A stretch of DNA of 64,000 bases from SZUA-35 sp963781035 (GTDB taxonomy: Bacteria > Actinomycetota > Acidimicrobiia > Acidimicrobiales > SZUA-35). The stretch lies in contig CAWAEN010000009.1 in the NCBI GenBank assembly GCA_963781035.1, positions 248,001 through 312,000 of the forward strand, read 5' to 3'. A model generated the notes under the pieces. It was given only the letters and a program-made list of their open reading frames with translations, was not told the origin of the DNA and searched no databases. Below are positions 10,425 to 20,271 of the stretch, piece by piece. The stretch's first letter is position 1. Each line of letters opens with the position of its first letter. A program made the position numbers and the translations under genes.

Positions 10425-11627
10425 TCAGAGCAGTGCGCCGTAGACCAACGACTTGAGCTGACCCCTGAAGTTGAACGTTCCCGAGGGCAGGAACTGGGTC
10501 ATGAACACGACGGCCAGCTCCTCGGAAGGGTCGACCCAGAAGGTGGTCGACGCGGCTCCACCCCACATGAACTCGCCTGGTGAGCCGACCACACCCGTGG
10601 CCCCCGGCCCCTTCGACACCGCAACGGTCAAGCCGAATCCGGCCCCCGCGAACCCGACTTCGCCGTAGCCCATCGGCAGCGCGAAGTCCGCCATCTCGCC
10701 ATCGCCGGCCAGGTGGTTGCACGTCATGAGCTCGAGGGTCTTGCGGCCGAGGATCATGGTGCCGTCCAGCTCGCCACCATTGGCCAGCATCGTGCAGAAC
10801 TGCACGTAGTCGGCGGTGGTGCCGACCAGTCCCCCGCCGCCGTTCAACAGCTTGGGCCTGCGCAGGTAGCTGCTCTGATGCGGATCATCGGTCAGTACCA
10901 ACTCCTTGCGACTGTTCCGGCCGTAGCAGGCAGCAAATCGGTCGGACTTGTCCGGGGGAACCCAGAACGCAGTGTCGACCATGCCGAGCGGTTCGAAGAT
11001 CGCTGCTTGCAGGTACTCGTCGTACGGCATGCCGGACATGATCTCGACCAGCCGGGCAGCGATGTCGATGCCATGGGAGTAGAGCCAGCGCGTTCCCGGC
11101 TGGAAGCGGAGCGGCCAGTCGCCGAAGGTCCTCGACAACGACTCGAGGTCGTGATCGGCGAGCCAGCTGCGCTCGCCCAGATCCAGATCGCGATTCTCGG
11201 GCCCGTAGCCGATGCCCGAGGTGTGGGTCAGCACGTCGCGAATCGTGGGCCGCCGATCGGCGGGCACAACCCTGGTCCCCCCGCTGCCGTCCGTCTCGGC
11301 AACCGTCATGCCTCGCCACTCGGGAATCCAGCGGTCGATCGGATCGTCCAGCTGGAAGTGCCCTTGCTCGTAGAGCGTCATGATGGCAACGCCGGTGATG
11401 GGTTTGGTCATCGAGTACAGACGCCAGATGGCATCCTCGCCGACCGGGATCGACCGCTCACGGTCCTGCTCACCGAAGCTCTCGAAGTAGCCGACGACCC
11501 CGCCTCGAACCACCGCCATCTGAGCACCAGCGATCTTGCCGGGATCGATGTAGCGACTGCGGAGGTGCTCACCGATCCGCTCCAGCCGATCCTCGTCGAG
11601 TCCCGCTCCTGCAGCGTCGACCTTCAT
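10425..11627 (-). CDS. Serine hydrolase, class C beta-lactamase fold
   Basis: Intact 400-residue member of the beta-lactamase class C / EstB-like esterase group. The nucleophile motif SMTK (SxxK) is near residue 92, the YSH motif (Tyr of YxN type) lies in RWLYSHG, and GGAAST near residue 360 takes the place of the KTG/HxG box. Members are cytoplasmic esterases or peptidases acting on unknown esters. ATG 11627 is chosen because it overlaps the stop of the upstream oxidoreductase as ATGA, implying translational coupling; codons upstream of it lie inside that gene. Confidence 0.88.
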   Translation of the reverse strand: MKVDAAGAGLDEDRLERIGEHLRSRYIDPGKIAGAQMAVVRGGVVGYFESFGEQDRERSIPVGEDAIWRLYSMTKPITGVAIMTLYEQGHFQLDDPIDRWIPEWRGMTVAETDGSGGTRVVPADRRPTIRDVLTHTSGIGYGPENRDLDLGERSWLADHDLESLSRTFGDWPLRFQPGTRWLYSHGIDIAARLVEIMSGMPYDEYLQAAIFEPLGMVDTAFWVPPDKSDRFAACYGRNSRKELVLTDDPHQSSYLRRPKLLNGGGGLVGTTADYVQFCTMLANGGELDGTMILGRKTLELMTCNHLAGDGEMADFALPMGYGEVGFAGAGFGLTVAVSKGPGATGVVGSPGEFMWGGAASTTFWVDPSEELAVVFMTQFLPSGTFNFRGQLKSLVYGALL

Positions 11628-12829
11628 CGCGATCCCCGATCCGTCAGCGACCCGCCGAGGCAGGGTCGCCACTCGCCGTTGGCATCACTGGAAGCAACCA
11701 CGGCGTCCACGAACCGGATACCTCGAACTCCGTCGTCGACCTTCGGGAAGTGGAGCGCCAACGGATCGGCTTCTCGCCCAGCTCGTCTCGCCGCGATCGC
11801 CTCGGCCGCATCGGAATAGAGATTGGCGAAGGCCTCGTGGAACCCTTCCGGATGACCACTCACGATGCGGCTCGACCGAGCTGCGAGCGGCAGCGTCGCC
11901 GGCCCGTTCGGCGTCAGTACCTGGGCCGGCTGCCCCAAGGGCTTGAACATCAGAACGGTCGGATGCTCGAGCGACCACTCGAGCGTCCCGGCGGCGCCGG
12001 ACACCCGGATCCGCAGACAGTTCTCGACACCGGCAGCGGCTTGCGTGACCCAGAAGGTGCCGCGGGCTCCCGAGTCGAAGCGCAGCATGGCGCCTGCGAA
12101 GTCGTGGACGGTGCCGGCAGGCATGATCGTGCCGACCTCGGCCGCCACCTCGGCGACCTCGAGCCCGGTGATGAATCGGACGAGATTGTGTGCATGGGTG
12201 CCGATGTCGCCCATCACGAGTGAAGGTCCACCTCGCACAGGATCGTGGCGCCAGGGCAACGATTCCCCTGGTTCGAACGTCGGCGCAGCCGCTTTACCGC
12301 CCTGGACGTACTCGACCTGAACGAGCCGGATCTCACCCAACTGTCCGTCGGCGACCATCGCCCGGGCCTGCCGCACCAGCGGGAAACCGGTGTAGTTGTG
12401 CGTCAGGCAGCAGACCAAACCGGTCTGCTGCACACGGTCGGCGACCTCGAGGGCCTCCTCGAGGGTGTTGGTGATCGGCTTGTCGATGATGAGGTCGAAT
12501 CCGCGATCGAGAGCGGCCAGGGCGAGCGGGTGATGGGAGTCATTGGGTGTCATCACGGCCACGACATCGGCACCGTCGTTGCGGGCGGCCTCGGCATCGA
12601 GCAATGCAAGCCCGCTGCCGTAGGACCGATCTTCGGAGACCCCCAGTTCGATACCGGCCAGTCTCGACCGCTCGGGATCCGAGGACAGCGCGGCGGCCAC
12701 CAGCTCATATCGATCGTCGAGGCGGGCTGCACTGCGATGCATCGCTCCGATGAAGCTGCCCGGTCCCCCGCCGATGACGGCGAGCCGAAGCCGCCTGCCG
12801 AGAAGTCCGATCACCGGGTTTCCATCCAT
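11624..12829 (-). CDS. Gfo/Idh/MocA family oxidoreductase
   Basis: Intact 401-residue NAD(P)-dependent oxidoreductase. The Rossmann start RLAVIGGGPGSFIGAMH is near residue 13, DKPITNTLEEA gives the conserved Lys-Pro (EKP-like), and DIGTHAHNLVRFITG supplies the DxGxH active-site motif. Family members oxidise or reduce sugars, inositols or their derivatives. ATG 12829 has GGAGG 7 bp upstream. It is coupled to the downstream serine hydrolase gene by an ATGA overlap. The upstream haloperoxidase-like gene ends 21 bp before it, so the three may form one operon. Confidence 0.92.
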   Translation of the reverse strand: MDGNPVIGLLGRRLRLAVIGGGPGSFIGAMHRSAARLDDRYELVAAALSSDPERSRLAGIELGVSEDRSYGSGLALLDAEAARNDGADVVAVMTPNDSHHPLALAALDRGFDLIIDKPITNTLEEALEVADRVQQTGLVCCLTHNYTGFPLVRQARAMVADGQLGEIRLVQVEYVQGGKAAAPTFEPGESLPWRHDPVRGGPSLVMGDIGTHAHNLVRFITGLEVAEVAAEVGTIMPAGTVHDFAGAMLRFDSGARGTFWVTQAAAGVENCLRIRVSGAAGTLEWSLEHPTVLMFKPLGQPAQVLTPNGPATLPLAARSSRIVSGHPEGFHEAFANLYSDAAEAIAARRAGREADPLALHFPKVDDGVRGIRFVDAVVASSDANGEWRPCLGGSLTDRGSR

Positions 12830-12849
12830 GGTTGCCTCCGGGCGAGACC

Positions 12850-14756
12850 CTAGTCCTGCGCCGTCCCGTCGAAGTAGTGCCGCGCCAGCGCCCACGCGCC
12901 ACGACCGGCGTCGACACCGATCTCGCGGCCCCGGAGGTCGTCGGCCCAGACGTGGATTCCGCCGTAGATCCGCGAGCGACCGGCCTCGTTCGACGCGTCT
13001 TCGTAGGTGGCCCACTGGAGGGTCACGTCCTCGCTCGGGCCGGCCTCGAAGTCGAGCGAGTCGGCAGGAATGGTCCAGGTGGCGAGGCCACCGGGGAAGA
13101 AGGGATCGCCCGTGATCGCAGTCAGGACTTCGGCGCCGGCCCGGCTGAACGAACTGTGGCCGGACACGTAGCCGGCGAAGGCCGGGGTGACGAAGGTCGG
13201 GAGCTGATACGGCACCCAGTCGACGGCCAGGATCCACCCGACCCCTCCGACCTCGCGCACACGATCCGAGGGAACCCCCATCCAGGAACGGACGGCCACC
13301 TCACCGATGTGATCCGCCAGTGCCGCATGACGCTCGCCCGGTGCCGACGACGCGGCGGTCACGATCTCGATCAGGTCAGGGACCAAGGGCAGCCCGTCGG
13401 GGTCGAACGCCTCGCCATCGCGGTCGGTCGACTGCCCGAGGCCACCCATGTAGCGGATCATCGAGATCGGTCGTGCGTAGTCGTACGTCCGCTTCGCTCC
13501 CCATGCCGCGATCGCCGAGTCGTGCATCGCACCATTGAGCGGGAGATAGAGCTTCACATCCCATTCGAGTGCGTCGACCGGCCCGCCGTCGATGCTCAAC
13601 TCCCCCGAGAGCGAATCGGTGACGGCGTTGGCGATGGTGTTCCAGTGTCCTGGCGGTGTCTCAGACGACGGACCGTCTGCCCAGTACTCCGCGACCGCGC
13701 GCCCGTAGTCCCCCAGCGCCACGACGTTCGGTTCGTAGGGCGCGCCGCGTCGACGGATTCTGCTCGTGGCCGAGCGCGTCATACGTGCCGGGGACGACGT
13801 TTCCCGATAGCCGCCGGGCTGATGTCGATCGTCACGCCGGAACTCGGATCGAGCTCGGCGCTCGCCGCGATCACGGCAACGACGGCGTCCTTGAAGTGCT
13901 TCGTCGGTGACGGGATCGCCGAGCATCGGCGGTGGGCCCGGGTCGAGAGGTGGCCGACCGTCGGTCGACGGCTCGAGCGCGAACGGCGTGACGTCGCCCC
14001 ACTGCGATCCGACGAACGTCTGGACGGTCTCCTCGAGTGGCATTCCGTTCTGGGCGACCATCACTTCGAGTTCCAATGGCTGCCACCGGTTGGGGTCGTC
14101 CATGACGGTTCCCGACTGAGCAACGACCAGCGGAGCGGTTGACGGGTGCATACGTGTCGTCGACGTAGCCATTCGCCACGTTCGAACCGTCGTCGACGGT
14201 TGCGTTCAGGATCGTGTTGGCGATGCGATTGCCGAGCGCAGCCGGAGCGTCGCCCTCGTCGCCGGTGAAGGAACGGTCGAAACACAGATCGTCCATCAGC
14301 TGATCGAATCCCGTGACCGACTCCTCGGCGCCGGCGGACAACAGATAGCGCTCGACCAGGATGCCGATAGACGGCGAAGCTGATCGCCTCCTCCCGGGCG
14401 GCCAGCACGCCGGCGGCATCGAGGTCCTCGTCGACCTGATCTTCGTCGACGAAGACGCCGGTCGCCGTGTCGTCGTAGGCGGCCCAGGCGTCCCACATCG
14501 CGGCGGACGTGTGGAACAGGGTGCGGGCGTGGACGGTCGGGGCCGGCACATCCAAGCGGATGGCGCCGAGCAAGGCCTCGTTCCAGATGCGGGCGACGGA
14601 CCAGTCAGACGGGACCGCCCGTTCGCAGCCCTCGATCGTCTGCGACTCGCTCTCCCCCCGGTTTCCGAGTCCGACGAAGGCAGCCACTGCGAGCACTCCG
14701 ACCAGTGCCGTTGCGCCGAGCACCCGACCGCTCACGCGACGGCTTCGTTCCGCCAT
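12850..14756 (-). CDS. Vanadium-dependent haloperoxidase-like PAP2-fold protein, exported (about four frame breaks)
   Basis: About 630 residues. The N-terminus (MAERSRRVSGR, then a hydrophobic stretch LGATALVGVLAVAAFVGL) is a signal peptide or anchor. Later landmarks are DAWAAYDDTATG, NRWQPLELEV, EYWADGPSSETPPGHW, SGHSSFSRAGAEVL (PAP2/VHPO phosphate- or vanadate-binding box with GHSSF) and RIYGGIHVWADD near the C-terminus. This matches the large bacterial VHPO-like family (DUF6851 plus PAP2). Breaks fall near 14370, 14150, 13890 and 13790, with conserved sequence resuming each time. The substrate is unknown; oxidation of halides is known only for related enzymes. Confidence 0.8.
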
Positions 14757-14762
14757 CGGCGG

Positions 14763-15188
14763 TCAGGCCCCAGACTGCGATGACGACAACGATGCGGCGC
14801 CGAGGCGGGCCAGTGCGACATCGTCAGCTTCGGGGAGACCGCTCACGCCGACGGCGCCGACGACATGGCCATCGAGCTCCAGCGGGACGCCTCCGCCCCA
14901 GCCCGTGTAGCGCAGGTCGCCGAAGTTCGTGATGGCGAAGTCCTCGCCCCGTGACTTCTCCCCGATGACGCTCGACTCGACTCGTTCCCGAGCCGCGGTG
15001 AACGCCTTGTTCCTGGCATTGGCGATCGACGGCAACGGGCAACCATCGGTTCGCAGGAAGGCCATCAGCTCTCCGTGGGAATCGACCACGGCAACCGCAG
15101 CTCCCCGTCGGTCGACATCGAGCTGCCCTCGGATCAGGTCCACGATGTGCCAGGCCTCGGCGTGACTGAGTTCGGGTATGCGGCGCAT
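14763..15188 (-). CDS. GlcG/HbpS family protein
   Basis: Intact 141-residue protein of the GlcG/HbpS/PduO-C (DUF336) family, which includes extracellular heme-binding HbpS and corrinoid-linked PduO domains. Visible hallmarks are AVAVVDSHGELMAFLRTDG, NARNKAFTAA and GGVPLELDGHVVGAVGVSG. GAGGAG lies about 7 bp before ATG 15188. There is no signal peptide. It ends 7 bp before the start of the haloperoxidase-like gene on the same strand, so the two are probably co-transcribed. Heme or cofactor binding is possible, but ligands are not identifiable. Confidence 0.88.
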   Translation of the reverse strand: MRRIPELSHAEAWHIVDLIRGQLDVDRRGAAVAVVDSHGELMAFLRTDGCPLPSIANARNKAFTAARERVESSVIGEKSRGEDFAITNFGDLRYTGWGGGVPLELDGHVVGAVGVSGLPEADDVALARLGAASLSSSQSGA

Positions 15189-15275
15189 TGCAGCTCTCCT
15201 CGATCGACCTCCGGAATGTACCGTCGCGCTGCCATCGACAACGATGCCACCGACGACGATGAGACGGAGCCAGCG

Positions 15276-16263
15276 ATGACTGTGAAGTGGGGAGTGCTCT
15301 CGACAGCCAAGATCGGTCGGGAGAAGGTGATCCCCGGGATCCAGGCTGCACCCAACTGTGAAGTCATCGCCATCGCCGGGCGCGATCTGGCCAGAACCAA
15401 CGAAGTGGCGGATCAGCTCGGTATCGCGATGCGGTTCGACAGCTATCAAGAACTCCTCGACGACCCGGCGGTCGATGCCGTCTACATCCCGCTGCCGAAT
15501 CATCTGCACATGGAGTGGACGATCAAGGCGGCCGAGGCGGGCAAACACGTGCTGTGCGAGAAGCCCCTCGCACTGACCGCGACCGACGGGCAGCGCATGG
15601 TGGACGCGTGCGCCGAGGCCGGAGTCGTGTTCATGGAGGCCTTCATGTATCGACTGCATCCCACGTGGCAGACCGCAGTCGACCTCGTCCGCAGCGGCCG
15701 CATCGGTGACCTGGTCACGGTGCAGAGCTGGTTCTCGTACTTCAACGATGATCCGACCAACATCCGCAACATCGCCGACTATGGCGGCGGTGCGCTGATG
15801 GACATCGGCTGCTACTCGATCAACCTGTCGCGGTTGCTGTTCGACAGCGAACCGGTCGGCGTGACCGGATCGATCACCCGCGATCCGGAGACCGGCGTCG
15901 ACGTCACCAGCACGGGAGTCCTGGAGTTCCCTGATGGAACCGCCACGTTCACTTGCTCCACTCGTTGCGCGCCGGACCAGCGAGTCCACATCTACGGAAC
16001 GGCCGGACGGATCAGCTTCGAGATCCCGTTCAACATCCCGCCGAACGAGACAACTCGCCTCTGGTTGACGACCACCTCCGGTTCGGCGGACGCCGACGAC
16101 CGAGACGATCCTCTTCGACCCGATCGATCAGTATCGAATCGAAGCTGAGCAGTTCGCCAACGCCGTCGCTACCGGCACCCCGGTCCCGATCCCGCCCTCT
16201 GACGGTGTCGCGAACATGGCCGTCATCGAGCAGCTGCGCTCATCAGTCGTTCTGCGGCACTGA
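15276..16263 (+). CDS. Gfo/Idh/MocA family oxidoreductase, dehydrogenase type (one frame break)
   Basis: About 328 residues. The Rossmann start is KWGVLSTAKIGREKVIPG, the CEKPLALT motif supplies the catalytic Lys, and GGGALMDIGCYSINLSR is the conserved active-site helix. It resembles trans-1,2-dihydrobenzenediol / D-xylose dehydrogenase-like members. The frame shifts near 16095, consistent with one extra G, and the end ETILFDPIDQYRIEAEQFAN to VVLRH is in the new frame, with its TGA inside the large palindrome at 16249. It shares only family-level similarity with the oxidoreductase at 11624. Divergent from the GlcG-like gene. Confidence 0.87.
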
Positions 16264-16296
16264 GCCCTCAATCTTGAGGGCTCAGTGCCGCAGAAC
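16249..16296. repeat. Perfect 23-bp palindrome between convergent genes
   Basis: Arms 16249-16271 and 16274-16296 are exact reverse complements of 23 nt, separated by TC. Arm ends read GTTCTGCGGCAC. The TGA of the forward oxidoreductase gene (16261-16263) and the first in-frame TGA of the reverse FG-GAP gene (16284-16282) occupy symmetric positions inside it. It would form a strong hairpin in either transcript and could act as a bidirectional terminator, although no T-run follows. Closely related arms recur at 55093-55140. Confidence 0.85.
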
Positions 16297-18033
16297 CGGG
16301 AGTCGATCCGGAGGTTCTGATCGGCGGCCACCGACGTGATCACCTGCTCGGCGCCGCCGGGCCAGCGGACGACCACCTCGGAGACCTCGGCGCCGGCCGC
16401 CCAGCCCGAAGTGGGCCCTTGGATCGGCGGACGAGAGATAGCTACTGCCGGACATGATCTCGCGTTCCTGCCGAGATCCGTCCGCCATCGTGACCGTCAC
16501 GATCGTTCCCGGTGTGGCCGGATCGGGCGAGACCACCAGCCAGTGTCCACCGGCCCCGGTGTTGCGCAACAGCCCGATCTGGCCGCCGATCGTGCCGACG
16601 GCGAAGTCGACATCACCGTCGTTGTCGTAGTCGGCCGCCGCCAGTCCGCGCGCCAGGAACAGTCCGTCGGTGTCGAGGCCGACCGTCGAGGTCACTTCGG
16701 CGAAGGAGTTCGCAATGCCGTCCGAACCCGACAGCGACCCGAGATTCTCGAATGCCTGGAGCAGTTCGCGATCTCCTTCGAGATCGGTCACCGGAATGGC
16801 ACCCTGGGCCACGATCAGATCCAGGTCCCCATCGAGGTCGAGGTCGGCCCATTCGACACCCCAGCCGGATCGATCGCGACCGAGATCGAGCAGCCCCATC
16901 TCGTCGAGCGCCGAGCGGTACACCGGCGCCGACTCGCTGTCGGACTGACGGAAGACGGCGTGACCCTGACCCGCCATGTTGGTGACGACGATGTCCCCTC
17001 GGCCGTCGCTGTCGGAGTCGCCGATCGCCACGCCCATCCCGGCCTCATCGTCGTCGACCCCCGCATCTGACCCGATGTCCACCAGTCGAAAACCGAGTTC
17101 CGAGTCGTCGACGTCGTTCATGTAGAGCCGGTTCGGTTGGGTGTCGTTGGCCACGTACAAATCGAGATCGCCGTCGCGATCGACGTCGCTCAGGATCGCG
17201 CCGAGCCCGTAGTCGACACGATCCGACTCGATCCCGGCGGGCCCCGCGACGTCGATGAACGTCGGGCGCCCGTCGCCCGCTCCTTGATTGATGAACAGAA
17301 GGTCCGGTTCGGCGACGAATGAGTTGGGGAATCCCCTCGTCGCCTCGGGGATGGGGCCGTTGAGATCGGCATATCCGGCCACGAAGAGATCGAGCAGACC
17401 GTCGCCGTTCACGTCGCCGACCGCGGCACCGGCATGCCACCCGTACGCGTTGACTCCGGCCGAACCGTCGTCGACCTCGAACTGCTCACCACCGTCATTC
17501 CAGAGCAGGACGTTCTCACGTTCGGTCGTGATGTAGAGATCGGTGAAGCCGTCCATGTCGAGGTCGGCGGCGACGCAGCCGCTGCCGCGAATCTCCAGTG
17601 CAGCTCCGACTTCGTCGCTGACGTCGACGAACTCGCCGCGATCGTTGCGGTAGAGCCGACTGGTCGGCAAGGCACCCTCACCTCGCCACCGCCCCCACTC
17701 CCCCTCCGACCATGTGTCGACCACGAAGAGATCCATCCACCCATCGCGGTTCTGATCGATCCAGCAGAGACCACCGCCCATCATGGCGTTGGGATCACCG
17801 GTCGGCCCCCACTGGAATGCACTGTGGCGAAAATCCAACCCGACCTCTCCGGCGACGTCGACGAGTCGCACGGTGGACATCGACGCGTCGAGCGGTCGAT
17901 CGACGTCGGCTCCAGGTGCCGGACCGTCGGCGGAGTCGAGTCGGCCACAGGTCGAAGCGAGAAGGGTGACTACGACCAGCACGACCATTGTCGGCGAGGT
18001 GAGCCGAAACCGTGATGTGCTGTGGTCGGCCAC
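16282..18033 (-). CDS. FG-GAP/VCBS repeat lipoprotein, CRTAC1-like, with ASPIC/UnbV end (C-terminal frame break)
   Basis: About 583 residues. The N-terminus has a hydrophobic run and LLASTC, a lipobox-like site. At least six FG-GAP/VCBS blades follow, each with Ca-binding loops such as DQNRDGWMDLF, DLDMDGFTDLY, DVNGDGLLDLF, DVDRDGDLDLY and DLDLDGDLDLI, a beta-propeller as in CRTAC1/integrin alpha. The end resembles the ASPIC/UnbV domain (AHFGLG), but the expected VVVRWPGGAEQVITSV lies in another frame after about 16390; read that way the stop is at 16128. The exact C-terminus is therefore uncertain. Likely surface-exposed. Confidence 0.85.
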   Translation of the reverse strand: MADHSTSRFRLTSPTMVVLVVVTLLASTCGRLDSADGPAPGADVDRPLDASMSTVRLVDVAGEVGLDFRHSAFQWGPTGDPNAMMGGGLCWIDQNRDGWMDLFVVDTWSEGEWGRWRGEGALPTSRLYRNDRGEFVDVSDEVGAALEIRGSGCVAADLDMDGFTDLYITTERENVLLWNDGGEQFEVDDGSAGVNAYGWHAGAAVGDVNGDGLLDLFVAGYADLNGPIPEATRGFPNSFVAEPDLLFINQGAGDGRPTFIDVAGPAGIESDRVDYGLGAILSDVDRDGDLDLYVANDTQPNRLYMNDVDDSELGFRLVDIGSDAGVDDDEAGMGVAIGDSDSDGRGDIVVTNMAGQGHAVFRQSDSESAPVYRSALDEMGLLDLGRDRSGWGVEWADLDLDGDLDLIVAQGAIPVTDLEGDRELLQAFENLGSLSGSDGIANSFAEVTSTVGLDTDGLFLARGLAAADYDNDGDVDFAVGTIGGQIGLLRNTGAGGHWLVVSPDPATPGTIVTVTMADGSRQEREIMSGSSYLSSADPRAHFGLGGRRRGLRGGRPLARRRRAGDHVGGRRSEPPDRLPVLRH

Positions 18034-18162
18034 GGAGTCACCGTACCCCTGAACGCTCGGCCGTTACCGTTGGCTCGAATCGAACAACGCATCCGAAGAA
18101 CACACAGCCAGAACAGCGCATCTGGAACAGCACATCCCGAACAACGAGCGAAGAGGGTCGAC

Positions 18163-18903
18163 ATGAGCACCGCCATCGTCACAGGGGCCGGCAACGGATT
18201 GGGACGAGCCACTGCAATTCGCTTGGCGGCTGACGGACACGCCGTCGCCATCCTCGACATCGATGCTGCCGGGGCCGCCGGCACCCGGGAGATCATCGAG
18301 AGCCGAGGTGGAGCGGCACGCACCCAGGTCGTCGACCTCCGCGACGGCGCCGCGATCCGAAACGCTGTCGAGACAGCCGAGTCCGAGCTCGGCCCGATCG
18401 GTGTTCTCGTCAACAACGCAGCTGTGTTTCCCTCCGGCCCGTTCCTGGACGTCACCGCAGCCGAATACGACGAGACCGTCGCGGTCAATCAGCGCGCCTC
18501 GTTCCTCGACCACGCAGGCAGTGGTCCCCTCGATGCAGCAGAACGGCGGCGGGGCGATCGTGAACATGAGCTCGATCACGCAACACGGAGGATGGAGTCG
18601 ACCTCGTCGCCTACGTCACCACGAAGGGGGCGATGGCTGGCATTCACGCGAGCGTTGGCCACCGAACTCGGGCCCGACAACATCCGGGTGAATTGCGTTG
18701 CCCCCGGCGCCTTTCCCACACGGGCCGAGGAGATCCATGCCGATCGAGCGGCCTACTCGAAACGCATCATCGATTCCCAGGCCCTGAAACGGCGGGGAAC
18801 TCCCGATGAGGTGGCCTCAGCGGTGTCGTTCCTGGTCGGACCGGATGCATCGTTCGTCACCGGGCAAACGCTGAACGTCGACGGTGGGTGGATCATGAAA
18901 TGA
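18163..18903 (+). CDS. SDR family oxidoreductase (about three frame breaks)
   Basis: About 245 residues. TGAGNGLGRA is the NAD(P) glycine motif, NNAAVFPSG replaces NNAG, INVSS-type sequence appears as IVNMSSITQ, and the catalytic motif is YVTTK (YxxxK) near 18620; the end GQTLNVDGGWIMK is typical for FabG-like SDRs. GAGGG lies 7 bp before ATG 18163. Frames change near 18505, 18595 and 18645; the displaced pieces together restore a complete family sequence. It sits just upstream of the sugar transporter but has a separate promoter between them. Confidence 0.83.
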   Translation: MSTAIVTGAGNGLGRATAIRLAADGHAVAILDIDAAGAAGTREIIESRGGAARTQVVDLRDGAAIRNAVETAESELGPIGVLVNNAAVFPSGPFLDVTAAEYDETVAVNQRASFLDHAGSGPLDAAERRRGDREHELDHATRRMESTSSPTSPRRGRWLAFTRALATELGPDNIRVNCVAPGAFPTRAEEIHADRAAYSKRIIDSQALKRRGTPDEVASAVSFLVGPDASFVTGQTLNVDGGWIMK

Positions 18904-18942
18904 CAAAGGTCCTTTGACTCGGCCGTCACCGGTGCATACTGT
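18904..18942 (+). promoter_or_regulatory. Predicted sigma-70-type promoter with overlapping palindromic operator
   Basis: TTGACT at 18914-18919 and TACTGT at 18937-18942 are separated by 17 bp, a close match to housekeeping promoters, 48 bp before the ATG of the transporter binding protein. A perfect palindrome CAAAGGTCCTTTG (18904-18916) overlaps the -35 box, the position expected for a repressor operator. The sugar-ABC operon downstream is the natural target. No regulator gene for it is evident nearby. Confidence 0.55.
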
Positions 18943-18990
18943 CGCCGAGTTCGGAACACCGCGTTCCCGATACCGAAGGGGAGAAACACG

Positions 18991-20182
18991 ATGCAGAAAC
19001 GAAAATTCACGTGGTTGCTCGCGCTGTTGGCGGCCTTTGCCGTCATCGCCGGCGCCTGCGGCAGCGACAGTGACGATGCCGGCAGCGACAGCGGCGACAG
19101 CACTGACAGCGGTGGAGAGACCGCCGGCGGCGAGGGCAGCATCTGGGTCCTCCTTCCTGACTCCGCCACCTCCGATCGTTGGGAGAAGGACGATCGCCGC
19201 TTCTTCGCCGAGGGCTTCGAAGCCGCCGGTCTCGTCGAGGGCACCGACTTCAACATCGTGAACGCCGAAGGCGACGCAGCCGTCCAGATCAGCCAGGCCG
19301 AGCAAGCCATCGGCGACGGTGCCAGTCGTCATCGTGCTCACCAGCAACGACTCCGGCTCCGGTGCCACGATCATCGACCTCGCCCGCGAGGCCGGGGTCA
19401 GCATCGTCGAGTACGACCGCTTCAACACCGAAGGCAGCGCAGGCGGCGACGTCTACGTGAGCTTCGACAACGTGCGAGTCGGTGCCACCATGGCTGACAT
19501 CCTCGAGCCTGCCATCGACGCTCTCGGCGTCGACACACCCCAGGTCGTGATGCTCAACGGCGGCGAAGAGGACAACAACGCCTTCCTGTTCCGCGACGGC
19601 TACAACACCGTCGTCGAAGCTCGTGTGGCAGCCGGCGACTGGGCCCTCGTGGCCGATCAGTTCGTTCCCGGCTGGGACAACGCCGAAGCACTGTCGATCT
19701 TCGATCAGATCCTCGTCGGTGCCGGCAATGAAGTCGATGCGGTCTTCGCCGCCAACGACGGCATCGCCGGATCGGTCATCGCCTCGCTCGAGAACGCCGG
19801 AATCGACCCCAGCACGGTGCCGGTCAGCGGCCAGGACGCCACCCAGGCCGGAATCCAGAACGTGCTGCTGAACAAGCAGGCCATGAGCGTCTACAAGCCG
19901 ATCAAGGCCGAGGCCGCAGCCGGAGTCCAGGCAGCACTGGCCCTCCGTGCGGGCGAAGACGTCACCGCACTCACGGGTGACTTCACCATCATCGGGATCA
20001 ACGCCGACGGCACTCCTGCCGACGGACCCACCGGTGACGGCGTCGTTCCCTACATCGCTCTGGTGCCGATCGCAGTGACCGCCGACAATGTGGCGGACAC
20101 GGTCATCGCCGACGGTTTCCGGACCGTCGAAGAGCTGTGCACCCCCGAAGTTGCGGCCGTCGCCACCGACGTCTGCGGCTGA
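18991..20182 (+). CDS. Sugar ABC transporter substrate-binding lipoprotein (one frame break)
   Basis: About 397 residues. The signal peptide ends in VIAGAC (lipobox; Cys near residue 23), followed by a Gly/Ser/Asp-rich linker and a periplasmic-binding-protein domain of the xylose/ribose class (EAGVSIVEYDRF, GGEEDNNAFLFRDGY, DAVFAANDGIAGSVI, VSGQDATQAGIQN). It should capture an unidentified monosaccharide outside the membrane. GGGGAG precedes ATG 18991 by 7-8 bp. One extra base near 19320 breaks the frame. A promoter lies upstream and a strong hairpin follows the stop. Confidence 0.9.
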
Positions 20183-20215
20183 GGCCGATCGGGCGACACT
20201 TCACATTCAATGAGC

Positions 20216-20255
20216 GGCGGCGGGTGAGGGCAGCGAGCCCTCGCCCGCCGCCTTT
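20216..20255 (+). terminator. Strong GC hairpin after the binding-protein gene
   Basis: Arms 20216-20231 and 20237-20252 form a 16-bp stem with a single T-G wobble around the loop AGCGA, followed by TTT. It lies between the substrate-binding-protein gene and the ATPase gene, 34 bp after the stop. This is the classical position for a partial terminator or mRNA-stabilising hairpin that keeps the binding protein in excess over the membrane components. Confidence 0.75.
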
Positions 20256-20271
20256 GACTGATCCGAGCACC

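Noticed and set aside
16128..16282. Extension of the FG-GAP gene to a stop at 16128
   Set aside because: The restored frame carries good ASPIC sequence to about 16310, but continuing to 16128 would overlap the convergent oxidoreductase by 135 bp and read through the palindrome; a second frame error is more likely, so 16282 was kept as the end.
16249..16296. Insertion-sequence ends or mobile element termini
   Set aside because: No transposase, target-site duplication or internal cargo is present between or near the arms; only short hairpins are seen.
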